Below the pieces are notes generated by a model. The model worked only from the letters and a program-made list of their open reading frames with translations, was not told where the DNA came from and did no database searches. The position numbers and the translations under genes are program-made. 64,000 nt of DNA from Ciborinia camelliae. Its lineage: Eukaryota > Ascomycota > Leotiomycetes > Helotiales > Sclerotiniaceae. The DNA lies in NCBI GenBank assembly GCA_025890175.1, contig JANPYM010000013.1, positions 728,892 to 792,891 of the forward strand, in the 5' to 3' direction. Each line of letters starts with the position of its first letter. The first letter of the stretch is position 1. Positions 49,016 to 62,858 of the stretch are shown in pieces.

Positions 49016-52000
49016 TCATCTTCTAACCTCCACTCGTTCACGTTCACGTTCACGTTCACGTTCACCCGATCCAAGTCCCGATCCAAGTCCCAGTCCCAGT
49101 CCCCCACTCATCAAAGCCTCATCTCCAAAGATGGCTCGCTTAGTCGATCCAGGCGGAGCCGGTTCCAACATTCGGGGCCGATCATCGTCATACGATTCCG
49201 AAGTATCCGAATCGCTATGATGATGACGACTTCGAACATGTTCACCGCGATCACGATCACGATCACGATTCCGTCTTCGAGCGTCACGTCTTGCACGACG
49301 ATGCGAACGATCTTCTTCTTCTTCTCTAGCCGCTACAAATCATCATTAGTGAACGAATCAAAAAATATATCACAGAAAAACATACCTCGAATTTGTTGAG
49401 TGGCAGTAGCGTACGCTTGGATTTCCTCACGACTTAACACTCGAAGAACAATGACGAAATCATCTCGAGCTTCGTATCGTTCCTTTCCAACCTCCAATGC
49501 TGCTGGATTCACCAACTTTCTAGCAATCTTTGTCCAACGTGCATCTGGAGGGACACCATCTTTCTTGGAATCTTTCAATGGAGCCACACCCTCACGAATG
49601 GGAGCAGGATCTTCTGGGAATTTTTCACGTGGTTGACGTAAAATACCTTTGATGACAGGTTTCTCAGGTTTCTCTTCAACCTTTTCTCTGGGTGGTGATA
49701 CGACTCGTAATTGTTTATTTTCGGTTGTTGTAGGTGCTAATGGTTCGCGTCGACCGCGGTTAAGCTCGGCTCTCAATTCCGCTACTTCACTCATATCTTT
49801 GGTGATAGACTTTCTACCAATTGGTTTGCTGGATGGTGCCAATGTAGATTCTTGGACAGATGGTTTAGGAATTTGTGCTAGTACAGGTTCTTTATCAGCA
49901 GGTGTATCTTGACCGGCAAGTGCAGCCTTCAATGCTTTAAGATCCATAGTATCCCTGGGATTAAATGGTGCAGCTGCAGCTCCAGATATACGTCTTGGTC
50001 TTCGATGATGGTTGGTTGTTTCATCAGAAGTATCCGAATTAATATCATGAGTAGCACCAGTTGTTGCTGCGTCACTACGTGGTCGATCATCTTGAGTGTT
50101 TAGTTTTTCCTTAGGATTGCGACCACTTAAGTCAACAAAATCATTGTCTGGAGAACGTCTTTCTTTTCCATCTCTAGCAACATCACGCGGAGTGGTTGAA
50201 ATTTCTTCTCGGCTTCTTTCTTTTCGAGGTTGAAGTACTTCATCTTCGTGAGGGCGAGGAGGTAGAGGTGGTGTAACTTCACCTCTATCTCTGTGATGTC
50301 TTTCTTTGGATTCTTTACCAACCGATTCATTGGATTCTCTCTCGCTATGAGGACGTCTCTCTCTTCTCTCCTTACGATCTGGCCTATCAGATTCAGACGA
50401 ATCTCGGGAGTCATTACGACGACGTTCGTTTGATATATCCACCATCTCCTTATCACCACGATCACGACGCCTGCGTGAATCATCGCCGTAATCCTTACGT
50501 CTTCTTTCATCGTCCCTATCATCCCTATCATCGGGTTTCATAGTATTTGCCATAGCCCCGAGACTAAGAGCGGCAGAAGCAATGCTAAGCCCTGTTGCGA
50601 TCTTCTCATGAGTGCTAGATTTCTTCTCGCGGCGATCATCCTCACGTTCATTCCTTGGAGATCTATCGCGTCTATCGGATCTTTCCACCCTTTCAATCCT
50701 CTCAGCTCTTTCTGTTCTCTCGGCTCTGTCTTGTCTCTCGACTCTCTCGTTTCTCTCGGTTCTTTCTGGTCTTTCTGCCCTACTAACTGATCTCTCTTGT
50801 CTTTCAGTTCTCTCAGGACGCAAACCAAAACCACGCTGTTCAACTGAATCATCATACCTCTCATGTCTATGATGTGGTCTTCGCTCTCGCATTTCTTCAT
50901 CTCGTGAGTTATAATGTTCATCTCTGGGAGAATGTCTACTATCTCTCTCTTGATACATAGAAACAGGGCGTCTAGTTGAAGTTCGTCGTTGGGGTCCATC
51001 ACTCTCATATCCTAGAGGTAGGTCCATACGTGCTGGGCGTTGAACTGGTTCCATAGGGGTAACATGAGGAACAGGCATTCGAACAGGAGCTGGTTGAGAA
51101 TCCCACGTCGGGATTCTATCAAAACCACGAGTAGATGGTGGTGGACCACGCTCTCTAGTGTCATAAGATCTTGGAGATTGAACATTTTCACCAAATCCAG
51201 CGGAACCTGAAGTGCTAGTAGGTCTGGATGATCTGGTATCAAAACTATCCCTGCGGGAATGCCTTGGGACACTGTTGTTTAAATCGTATTGAACCAAATC
51301 TTTGGGATTCGTATATCCATATCCATCATCACCATAATCATCCGCTACTGTATCAGGATGTCTTACCAAGTTGGCCGTATATACTGGTAGACGAGGTTTG
51401 ATGGTAGTTGTGGTTGTGGTGGCGTAGGATGGAGTAGAAATTGGGGTAGCGTAGGATGAAGTTATTGGAGTAGGAATGTAAGTTGAAGTAGTTGGGGTTG
51501 GTATGTAAGTTGAGGTAGCTGGGGTAGTAGCATAAGATGGAACATCTCTGCTATTTGGGATACCAATTCGAAGATGACTAGGTTCTCTATGCCCATGAGA
51601 TTCCCTGGATAATTTGTTCACATCTGCATTATCCACCGAAGCAACATATCTGCTATGGTGGTGATGAGAACTTCTATCATTTCGGGACGAAGCTGGGATT
51701 GTATAATACTCCTCCTGACTACTTCGATATGGATTCTTGATAGATGGACTAGGAGGTCTCACAACTGAAGTATGAACAACTGTTGGATGTTTTGGAATAG
51801 ATGTGAATATTGTGTGAGTATTGGGCCGAGAATCGGCTGTATTACTGCGAGTACGACTAGCAGAACGATGATCAGGTTTGACTTTGTATGTTGTCGTCGT
51901 AATAGGAACATTGGAAGAATTGAAGCTTGTAGCGCTGCTTCTAGGATTTTCGTGTCGAGACAAAGGTACGACATGATGGTGAGTGTGAGATGAGGAATGA

Positions 52001-52095
52001 TTATTGTATGACAAGTCAACTGGGAGACTTGCTCTCGCAGGATTGTAATTTGGTGGTGACCTTGGTCGGGTATGTCTGCTATATCGTTCACTCAT
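49016..52095 (-). CDS. Large Arg/Glu/Asp-rich protein with conserved C-terminal domain
   Basis: Exons 52095-49386 and 49332-49016, with a 53-bp intron (GTATGT..TTGTAG), encode about 1008 residues. I chose ATG 52095 (MSERYSRHTRPRSPPNYN) because the frame's earlier start is a TTG. The N-terminal 480 residues are Ser/Thr/Pro/His/Arg-rich and probably disordered. Next come Arg-Glu-Arg-type runs (ERTERNERVERQDRAER-like). A short hydrophobic segment (TGLSIASAALSLGAMANTM, about 497-515) and further charged repeats follow. Near 855-905 is an ordered block (ARWTKIARKLVNPAALEVG, then ARDDFVIVLRVLSREEIQAY) that I believe is a fungal domain of unknown function (DUF8035-like). The tail has LGLGLGSGLGSG and RERERER repeats. 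The function is not known. Confidence 0.8.
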
Positions 52096-55000
52096 GTTGA
52101 TTATTTTGGTATTGAACAAAGTATTATGGTATGTAGGTGATTGTATTGTTTAAAAGTCGACGTAGACGTAGTGAGCGATAAGACGGAAAGTGGGAGGAAT
52201 GATGACTCGACGCCGCACAAAATTGGATTTGACTCAATGATATTGTCAGCTTTTTGGTGAATTTTTGGTCTAGCGAAAACAAGTGTAACAGTTAGCAATC
52301 AAGATGTTATGAACGCCGCCGCCAGCCCAATTCCTCACCATCTCACAATCTCACGATGTGAGAGTTATACAAAGAGCGGGAGTCATGGTAACAAACATTA
52401 AAATCCCAAATAAAATCTCCGAGCTCGAGGGTGCAGATATTGGGACTGTAAGGCTACCAATTATCGAGGCGGATACCTGCAGAATGGATCTCTGACTGCA
52501 GAAGAATGGAATTATGTTCTGCAGATGATTGTTTGCGATCTTGAGTGGTATAGTGAGGTAATAGGCAAGTAGATATGGGGTAATCGGTTGTAGGATTGAG
52601 TCGAGTGGTGAGAATGTGGCGCTTCTGTTGCCTGGTGGGTGTTGAATATTTTTGAAAGATCAACCCCGCTGGCTGAGATTATAATTTGTGCGATTGGTTT
52701 CGAGGATTGGTCGAGGTCATACACACCAAATTAATTTTGTGCGTAAAGGAAGAAAAGAAAGACGACGTCGTAACGATGAGGAGGCGTTTTTTTGAATAAA
52801 AAGTTAAGGTATATAAGTCAAATATACCAGTACCTAGGGAGGGGAAAGTAAAGTCGAAAAGGATTAAAAAAAAAAGAGAATTATCAAGACTGTGACTTGA
52901 TTCCAAGGTTCGTTTGTCGTTTGCCTTCGTTTTTTCTTATTGCTTCGTCGTTCGCCGTCCTTATTCACTTATAAGATAATTGAGTATGGTTTGAACGGAG
53001 TTTGGTATATGTCAAGAAGAGAAATGAAAAGGGTATGCGACAAGTGTTTTAGCGTTCACCATGAGTTAACCATGTGGATTATCTCTTCTATGATAATATT
53101 GGCGGGGGATGAGTAGTACAATAATGAGGTCGTGTATAGACTCTGGAGGATATGGATCTTTGAATGCAGGAAAATGGATGGGGATGGGGATGGTGCGCAC
53201 AGATGCATGCATCAATTGATAGACTACAGAGATTGAGATTCGTTAAACCCTTGACCATGACGTTTTTTTAATAGAAAGTAGGGAGATATCGAAAATGGAT
53301 CCATGTTCAATTTTATATCATTGTGATTATTGAGTGATTGAGTGATTGAGTGGTAAGTAAGGGAAGGGAAGGGAAGGGAAGGGATGTGGTGTATGGTATA
53401 TGGTATCTGGCAGCATGGTATGTATGGTCGTGGTCGTGCGATGAATACAAAGATTGAATGTGGTAGACTGGTACCGGTAGTTAATTCACTATCATGATCA
53501 TTATCATTATCAAAAGAGTCATTTGCTTATTCAAGATCTATTTCCTTTTCTGGCTGACCCCTTCACATCTAGATAGATAGGTAGGTAGAACAATACTACC
53601 ACTCGATATATGTCCCCCAACCAAAGGTCTACTATCTCACAAGCTCTCTGTTTATCACTCTACTCTAACAAAAGAAATACTATACCTCATCCTCCTCCTT
53701 CTCCTCCTCCTCAGTCCTAACATACAATCACATTTAGAAGTCCTCCCACCTTAAAAATTAGATATCATCTACCGTATTGTTTTTCCCACCCCCTTTTCAT
53801 TAATACCTACCTAAGTATCCATCCAGCTCCCAAGTTCCTACCCTCCAACCTCCAAGCCCTAGATAATCTACCGGAGGGGGATGATCAGGCACAAGTCCCA
53901 AGATAAAGGTATCTTTCTATCCATGCCTTACCACTCCCGATTCCAAACCATCCATCCATCTACCCTGCCGCAATTAATGATCGATACCTAGATAATAATC
54001 AATCGACCTTCCAGCCTCCAGGAGTTCCAAGGTTCATTCCTTCATACCTACCCTGACAGGGCTCAGTTCGTTCCTTGGGCTGCAGAAGCTTCCCCACTAT
54101 CTGATGCCTTACGTTCTACCAGACTTCTTACGGAACTACTAGTGTAGGTAGTCGGGTGTAGTACCTACCTAGTGAATAATCCTCCGAAAATCAAATCGAA
54201 TAATACTGTAATGATAAATTACGAATTTACAATGTTGGAATTTGGAAATCTTTGGCCCCGCTACCTTACCTTCCTTACCTAGGTAGTATCTACTATTTGC
54301 TCACCGAGTATACACTACAGGCAGGAACTGTTTCTTACATCAATACCTAATTAGAACTTCCTGAGACTTGACGACGTTGACATTGACGTTGGTGGTTGTC
54401 ATATCATAAAACTTTTTCCGATGGATGGCGTGGGGAAGGAACTAGGAAGCTTCCGTTTCCGTTTCCGTTTCCGTTTTTTTTTTTTGACAAGTGACAGCGA
54501 CGGTGACATTGACACTGACACTAACTTAACACTCACAGGTTTTCGCCAACACCCGTCCGAAAGTATGGTTCAGTTCACGCGTGGTTTTGCGCATTTCAAA
54601 CATATCCATTGGATCAGATTTCGTTCACTAAAAGAACCTTGGAACTGCTTAGGTACATTGATGACATGATTATATAATTATTACATCATTATTCGATAAA
54701 ATTCTTTTTCGAATGTAATAATGGATGGATGCATGTAATTTATTATATCAACGTGGCTTATATTGATTATATAACCCCCCCATATCCTATATATATTATT
54801 GGAATCCATATATACGGGCTTCAAATCCATACCTTATCCAAGGGGATTCCTAGAAGTCTGGAACTTGGCTGGACCTTCATTAGGTACCGGTACACTGAAC
54901 AATCCATCCATCCATTCCAAGGTCCTCAACGTTCCTCGTTCAACGATCCTCGTCCAACGTTCTTCACTCTATACAAAATTCAGCGTCCAATATCTCAGAT

Positions 55001-55958
55001 ATACGCCGAGTACTCAAGACTCAAAAAATGAGTCAAGCCTTAATACCTAACAATTTTAGTGGCGGATACTAAGAGTAGGCATTCGTCTATATCTATATGT
55101 TTCATTGATATGTTTCATATCGGAGAGGCTGAGACTGAGGCTAAGGCTGAGGCTGAAAGAGCCTCGTCCAAATTAATCAGCTTTTTCCTTTCCTTTCCTT
55201 ACCTAGGGCCTACTAGGTACGAACCTCTCTCTCCCATCGAAAAACTTCCACATTCCACATTCCACAGTGGATCCCGGGTACAGCCCGATATTGTATTGTC
55301 TGAGAACGAACTACCTACCTAATCATTTCCATTTGCTTACCTTACCTTGCCTTACCTTTCCTTCCTTAGGTACTGACAATAAAGTAGCATCACATCACAT
55401 TTCTTCAATCCATCCATCCATTCCGTTGTCGAAAGCTGCATTTCGTTGATTAGGTAGACTCCAGACTTCGGATCCCAGAGAGAGGTGCATGATCTAGAGC
55501 TGCATGATCTAGAGCTGCATGATCTAGAGCTGCATGATCTAGAGCTGCATGATCTACATTGGAATCTGCAGTCATGATATGAGTGAGGGCCTAGAGCTCT
55601 TTCTTATCTTAGATCATTGATATTGATGCCGTTATGATATGATATGGAATGAAATGAAATGAAACGAAACGAAATGGCAATCCGGGCCGGGTTGTTGAAC
55701 TTGTTGTTTGGTTTGGTTTGTGAATTGCTTACCTGGGTGGGTAGATATCTATAGGTAAGTAGGTACTGTATAGGTACCTATTTTGCATTGCATTGCGTAG
55801 ATGGCCGGGGGTATAAGCTTATCTTAATTAAGATTTCTAGTGCATGTATAGGTAAGTAAGGTAGGTACTAGGTAAGCTGGAAGCTGGAGAGAGAACTGGG
55901 AAAATCTCATTTCATTTCATTATATTGATTGATTATTGAGTTATAAATACATTAAAAT
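52096..55958. other. Intergenic between the Arg-rich gene and the second AT-rich block
   Basis: No gene is supported; frames at 54421-55322 are short and mixed. It holds TAGGTA motifs, a GGGAA array at about 53362, a 15-bp array (TGCATGATCTAGAGC, 55487-55556) and GT/AT-rich simple repeats. Confidence 0.5.
55487..55556 (+). repeat. 15-bp tandem array TGCATGATCTAGAGC
   Basis: Five near-identical units, the last incomplete, each containing the palindromes ATGATC/GATCTAGAG. Length 70 bp. Confidence 0.95.
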
Positions 55959-57259
55959 TGTTGTAAGAACATGTGAATGTTATACATTCACTGTATAGGG
56001 AATATACTACAGATACAGGATTAACATGAAACATTAATTTCGTATTTTATAATATATAATTCCTATACGATTTATATAGATATTATATACAATAATATAA
56101 TAAGTTATAATATTCGGTTTTAGTATATTTATTTAAAACAATTTTTTGCTTTTTATATATATCAATTATTTTTTAAATATAATTATAATAATATTTGTAA
56201 TAACAAAATAAAAATTAATTATAATTTTCAAAAAAAAAATTTAAACAAAATTTAAAAATTTTGTTTTATTTATTTTTATTATTATAAAAATAATTAATAT
56301 TATTAAAAATATGAAAGATAAATTTAATTTTAAAAAAATTAATGATTATAAAAATTAAAAAAATATATAATTTTACTTTTTTAATTTTAAACTTTAATAT
56401 TAATAATATTTATTATTTTAATTTTTTTTTTTTTAAAAAAAAATATAATATTATAGATATATAAAATTATTTTTATAAATATAATATAATTATATATTTT
56501 TAATATATTATAAAAATTTGAAAATAATTTCATTTTGTAATTTTTAATCCGAAAATATAGATTTTATAATAATTCTTTAAACAATTTTTATATTTTTAAT
56601 AACAAATTTTTTTAAATATTAAATTAATTAATAATAAAAAAGTTTATTAATAATTTTTTATTAAAATTTTTAAATTTTTAAATTAATAATAAATTAAAAA
56701 ATTTATTATTAATTTTAATTTATTATTTTAAAAAATTATAAACATTTTTGATATAACAAAAAATTTATTATTTTTGTAATAACAAATTTTATTAATAATT
56801 ATAATTTTTATTAAAGCAAAAATAATTATAAAAATTATTATAATAATTAAAATAATAATAATTAAAATAAATTATTTTGAAAAAAATAATAATAATAAAG
56901 GTTTTAATAATAATTGAGATTATAATAATGATATGAATAAGTTATAAAAAATTAGTATTGTTTTTGTTTAAAAATAAATTATTATTAAAAAAACTATTAA
57001 ATATTTATAAAAATATAAAAAAGAATTTGTGATAAAAAAAAAAAAAAAAAATAAAGATAATAAAGAGGTTAAAATTAATATTATTAATAATTAATATAAA
57101 AATATTATTTATTTAAATTATATTATACATATAATTAATTTTAATATTAATTAAATATTTAATTTTAATTTTAATATTTTTTAATATTTTATTAATTAAA
57201 TTAATAATTTTAAATATATTTAATATTAATTCTTTTTCAAAAATATAAAAATTGTTAAT

Positions 57260-57434
57260 AATATTGTTGAAGATCATATCACTATACCATATTCACTATA
57301 GTATGACCGAGGTCTACCCCACCTCCTAAAGTAGCTTAGCTTCTTATTGTATAGTACCCACTACCTACTTTACAGTTCCTGTACATAGCTTTAGTCTACA
57401 CACACAATACACATACTACATGTTCAATAAATAT
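57260..57434 (+). mobile_element. Solo LTR with 5-bp target duplication
   Basis: Element 57265-57429 (165 bp) begins TGTTGAAG and ends TTCAATA, where CAACA appears changed to CAATA by C-to-T. It is flanked by aatat (57260-57264 and 57430-57434). Its GC content is clearly above the surroundings. Confidence 0.75.
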
Positions 57435-57658
57435 ATATATTCAAAATATTGTTTTTGAAAAAGTCGAAATTGAAAATTTTGAATTTTTTAAAATATAATT
57501 AATATTTAATTTTGGAATAATTTAGTTTATATTAATTAATATTTTTTTTAATTTTAATTACAAAATCATTTTTAAAAAAGATTTTGTTTTTTATTAAAAA
57601 TTTGATTAATTATATTTTATTATTAAATAAATCAAGAATTTATATATTATAAATTGTT

Positions 57659-57780
57659 GGAACAAATATCAGTGAATACGGCACACGACTAGGCACGTGA
57701 CTAGGCACTAGGCACTAGGCACTAGCGCGTACCACGCCTATATAGTTCACCTCTTCCCATACCCTCTTAACTAAAACATT
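57659..57780 (+). mobile_element. LTR-like segment within the direct repeat
   Basis: TGTTGGAACAAATATCAGTG begins a GC-rich stretch with a repeated CTAGGCA motif and a TATA-like CCTATATAG. Its counterpart at 59290-59350 is the same sequence with C changed to T. Its right end is not clear. Confidence 0.5.
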
Positions 57781-58990
57781 ATTAATACTATAAAGATTTA
57801 TATTTATATTATTAATCATCTTATTTTCGTATATACGTATATTTATATCCCTTAATATAAATCGATATTAATTAATTATTATTTCTTTTTTGAATATAAA
57901 TTTATTTTAATTTTAAATTTTACAAATTAATTACATTTATTAAAAAAAGTTTAACTTAGTTATTATAAAACATTATTAATATTTATATATAAATAATTTA
58001 ATAAAATATTAATAAATGTTTTTTATAAAATTAAAGAAAATTCAAAAAGTTTAGATTCTAATTATTTTGATATAAAAAATATTGTTAGTATTAAGTATAC
58101 TATTATAATTTAAATATATTATATTTTTTAATTTAATGTTATTTATTAAAAATTAATTTATTTTTTATATATTTATTATATATATATAATTCGAAATTAA
58201 GTATTTTAATCTACAAATTTTATTTATTTTTTATTTTTTTATTTTCAATTAAACTTCAAAAATCTACAAATTTTATTTATTTCTCTATTTTTTATTTTTT
58301 ATTAAATTTTAAAAATCTATAAATTCTATTATTTCATTTTTTGATTTTTTATCTTCAAATCGAACTTCAAAATATAAATCTTTTAATTAAGCCCTTTTAC
58401 TATTTTGTCAATTTCGAAATATTTAATATATTTCCCCTTTTTTAAATTTAATATTTTCCTTTATTTTATTTTTAAATTTAATATTTTTTATTTTATTTTA
58501 TTTTTTCAAATTTAATCTTATTTTATTTTCAAATTCCATTTTTTTATTATTTTCAAATTTAATTTTTTATTTTTTCAAATTCAATTTTTTTATTATTTTT
58601 AAATTCGATTTTTTATTTTTTCAAATTCAATTTTTTATTATTTTTTCAAATTTAATTTTTATTATTTTTTCAAATTCAACCTTTATTATTTTTTTAAATT
58701 CGATTTATCTTTTATTATATTTATTTAAAAATATAATATATCAATAATTTTTTTATATTATTTATATTATTTTTATATTTATATATATTTTATATAATTT
58801 TATATTTCGATTTTATAATTCAATTTTATATTTTAAATTTTAAAATTTTATTTTGATTTTAAAATCTTTTTTAATCTTAAAATTTTATTTTAATTTTAAG
58901 TTTAAATTTATTTAATAAAGTATAATATAATTAAAAGTCAATTTCTTTTTTTTTTTATTTTAATATAATAATAAAAGGATTAATAAGCTA
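57715..58990 (+). repeat. Direct repeat, copy 1
   Basis: The segment from ACGCCTATATAG and CTAAAACATTATTAATACTA onward matches 59305-60720 with many C/T and A/G differences. Confidence 0.7.
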
Positions 58991-59304
58991 ATTATTATAT
59001 AAAATATTTATTTTAATATTATATAGTATAATACAATAATACAATTTAAATTATTATATAATAAAATTAGTAATTAATTATATATATAATTATATAATAT
59101 TAATATAATAAAAAAATAAAATAAAAAATAAAACTAAAAATAAAATATATAAATATATAGGTATATAAATATTTGGATATAAAATATATAGATAAAATTA
59201 TATATATTTAAAAATTCTTTTTTTTTAAAAATTATTAATATTAAAATATATATTAATAAATATAATATATAATTAAATATATAATTAGATATTAGGTATT
59301 AAAT

Positions 59305-60720
59305 ATTAGCATGTACTATATCTATATAGTTTATTTTTTCCTACATTCTTTTAACTAAAACATTATTAATACTATAGAGATTTATATTTATATTATTAAT
59401 TACCTTATTTTTATATATACATATATTTATATCTTTTGATATAAACTAATACTAATTAATTATTATTTATTTTTTAAATATAAATTTATTTTAATTTTAA
59501 ATTTTATAAATTAATTAAATTTATTAAAAAAGATTTAATTTAATTATTATAAAATATTATTAATATTTATATATAAATAATTTAATTAAATATTAACAAA
59601 TATTTTTTATAAAATTAAAAAAAATTTAAAAAGTTTAGATTTTAATTATTTTAATATAAAAAATATTATTAATATTAAATATATTATTATAATTTAAATA
59701 TATTATACCTTTTAATATAATATTATTTATTAAAAATTAATTTATTTTTTATATATTTATTATATATATATAATTTAAAATTAAATATTTTAATCTATAA
59801 ATTTTATTTATTTTTTAATTTTTTATTTCCAATCGAATTTCAAAAACCTACAAATTTTATTTATCTTTTGATTTCTAATCTCTAATCAAATTTTAAAAAT
59901 CTATAAATTCTATTATTTTATTTTTTAATTTTTTATTTTCAAATCGAATTTCAAAATATAAATCTTTTAATTAAACCTTTTTATTATTTTATTAATTTTG
60001 AAATATTTAATATACTTTTTTTTTCAAATTCAATATTTTCCTTTATTTTATTTTCAAATTCAATACCCCCCTTTTCTATCTTATTCTTCAAATTTAATTC
60101 TATTTTATCTTCAAATTTAATTTTTTTATTATTTTTACATTTAATTTTTAATTTTTTCAAATTTAATTTTTTTATTATTTTCAAATTTAATTTTTAATCT
60201 TTTTAAATTTAATTTTTATTATTTTTTTAAATTTAATTTATCTTTTATTATATTTATTTAAAAATATAATATATTAATAATTCTTTTATATTATTTACAT
60301 TATTCCTATATTTATACATACCTTATATAATTTTATATTTCGATTTTATAATTCAATTTTACATTTCAAATCTCAAAATTCTATTTTAACTTTAAAACCT
60401 TTTTTAACCTTAAAACTTTATTTCGATTTCAAATTCAAATTTGTTTAATAAAATATTGTCATACGCATCACATAGGATCATGAAAGTAAAATCGTAGATA
60501 TACAATCTGATAAAAGAACTATATTGAAAAAGAAAGGATCCTCTTGGAAAGAACACTATCTAATATAGACGTTGATCATGTGACCATGGTGATTACATGA
60601 TCAATCACGTGACTGTGATCTACTAGGCAGGGGCCTTGGCGTGACAAATATAATATAATTAAAAATCAATTTTTTTTTTTTTTTTTTTTAATATAATAAT
60701 AAAAAAATTAATAAATTAAT
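59305..60720 (+). repeat. Direct repeat, copy 2, with a solo LTR inserted
   Basis: Diverged copy of 57715-58990, more A+T-rich than copy 1, interrupted by the LTR at 60457-60646. The empty site is visible in copy 1 at about 58918-58930. Confidence 0.7.
60452..60651 (-). mobile_element. Solo LTR, family A, with 5-bp target duplication
   Basis: Element 60457-60646 (190 bp) starts TGTCATACGC and ends GGCCTTGGCGTGACA, flanked by aatat (60452-60456 and 60647-60651). It is related to 9141-9317. Confidence 0.85.
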
Positions 60721-61397
60721 TATTATATAAAATATTTATTTTAATCTCTAATATACATATTTTAAAACACCTCATTAATTATACGAAACCGATATTGATT
60801 AAGTAATTCAAAAATATGTAAAGTCTATATAGAAACATTATTATTAAAATAAAAATGAAAAGTTTGTAAAAAAAAAAAAAAAAAAAAAAAAATCAATATA
60901 TAAATTTAAATGTAAATATAATATAATATTTTATTAATTATAAATTTTTTAATTATTTAATTTTTGTATTTATATAATATACAATTATTAAATAATTGGT
61001 TTTTGATAATTTTTAAAATATTTTTTTTATATTCAATAATATTAAAAGTCAAAAAGTTTTCAAATTTTAGTATAAATTTAATATTAATTGGTTAAATAAT
61101 ATTTTGTAAATTTGATTTTATTTTATTATTATTTTTTTATTTTTTTTATTTTTTTTTATTTTTAAATTAAAGGATTTATATTTTTAATTTTATATTATAA
61201 TTTTAAGTTGAAGAATTTATAATATATAATATATAAACGAATATATTTTTTGTGTTTTGATATAATAAATATAGATAAAAAAAATGTAAGTTTATTGTTT
61301 TTATAATATATTTATATTTATTTTATAATTATTTTTATATATTTTTATTGTTTTTTTATATATTTTAATTAGTTTTTTATTTTTATTATATATATTG

Positions 61398-61480
61398 TGT
61401 TGAGAGTAGCCAGGGCTGTATAAGCCATACGGACTGTAAAGTGGTCTATAGGCCTAATACGGTCTAACATCCTATTTTAA
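61398..61480 (+). mobile_element. Partial LTR-like island
   Basis: TGTTGAGAGTAGCCAGGGCT starts a GC-balanced stretch in the AT-rich block. It resembles copia-type LTR starts. No right end is identifiable. Confidence 0.35.
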
Positions 61481-62666
61481 GTTTAAATAGTATATAAGGT
61501 TTAATCTTAGTTTTATAATAATTTTAAATAATATTATATAATTTGTATTTTTATGTAATTTATTTTTTCAATAGATTATAAACCTGGATATGTTAAGCTG
61601 ACAAATAAATTCCTAATTACTTTTAATTTACTTATTTTATCCTATATATTTTTTATATTTTTTTATAAAACAAAAAAAAACTTAAAACGTTTAATAAAAA
61701 AATATTAAATATAATAAAAGAAAATTAATATTTAAAATATTGTAAAAAATTAATGTTTACAAAAAGAAAATAATAAATCGAAAAGATTAATTTTTATAAT
61801 TAGATTTTTTTTAGATTTATTTATAGATTTTGTAATGATAATGTTGTATTTAAAGGAATTATAGGAAATTGCAAAGTTTTTTGTTAACAAAACTGAAAAC
61901 GATATTAAAAATAAATAAAACAAAAAAAAACCCAATTTACTTTTAAATCAATTTCAAAAAAAAAATATTTTTTATAATATTATATTAGAGTTAGAAGATT
62001 TGATATCTTAATTATTTTTTTTTATATAAAAAGATTTATTATCAATATAATAAAATCTATTAGTATTTAATATAGCTTCAAATTCTGATTTAGAAGTTAT
62101 TATAGTTTTTAATAATTTAATATTTTTATATAAATTTTATTTTAAAAAAATAAAGAATTATAATATATAATTCGAAAATATTATAAATATTGTTAAAATA
62201 AATAATATATTTGATTATTTATAAATTTCGAAATTTATCGATTTTTATAATAAAAAAGATAATCGAAAAAATATTGTTGTTGGGATAATTAATAAAATTC
62301 AATTATAAAATTATTAAATTATTAAAAATTTTAGGATGTCATATTGTATTAGAAATTTTGTTAATAATATTAAATTATTGTTTATTAAAGAATATATAAA
62401 AACCAAAAATATATTAAAGAAATTTAAAAATTAATATAAAAAACCCAATTATTATTTATATATAAATAAATAGGATTATTTTTTTTAAATAAATTTTAAT
62501 AATTTTAATTTAATTAATAAGTTTATTATAAAATATAAATTTTATATAATAAAATTAACAAATCTAAATATTAAACTTTTTAATCTAAATTATTATATTC
62601 AATTTATAATCAAAACCTTCAAATATCTTTTTATTTAAATTAATAAAAATTTGTATTAAATTTATT

Positions 62667-62858
62667 ATAATTGTCGCGATTTGGGGCACGTGACCTCCGG
62701 TCACGTGACTCCGCTAGCGGCCGCACCGCCCGCGCAGCGGGTGCATATAAGGATCGCGTACTTCGTACCCGATCCCAGTATGCTTTACAATACAACTTAT
62801 TTACTATATACTATTGATCAATAGTTACTTATCACCGAGTAACCGAACCAACAATAAT
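62667..62858 (+). mobile_element. Solo LTR with 5-bp target duplication
   Basis: Element 62672-62853 (182 bp) starts TGTCGCGATTTGGGGCACGTGAC and ends GAACCAACA, flanked by ataat (62667-62671 and 62854-62858). Inside are a paired CACGTGAC...GTCACGTG and a TATA-like GCATATAAGG. It looks like a gypsy-type LTR and is not RIP-mutated. Confidence 0.85.

Noticed and set aside
54421..55322. Several 80-100 codon plus frames
   Set aside because: Overlapping frames in repeat-containing intergenic DNA with no domain and no splice support.
59984..60184. Lys/Asn/Ile frame in the AT-rich block
   Set aside because: Composition is that of AT-rich relic DNA.
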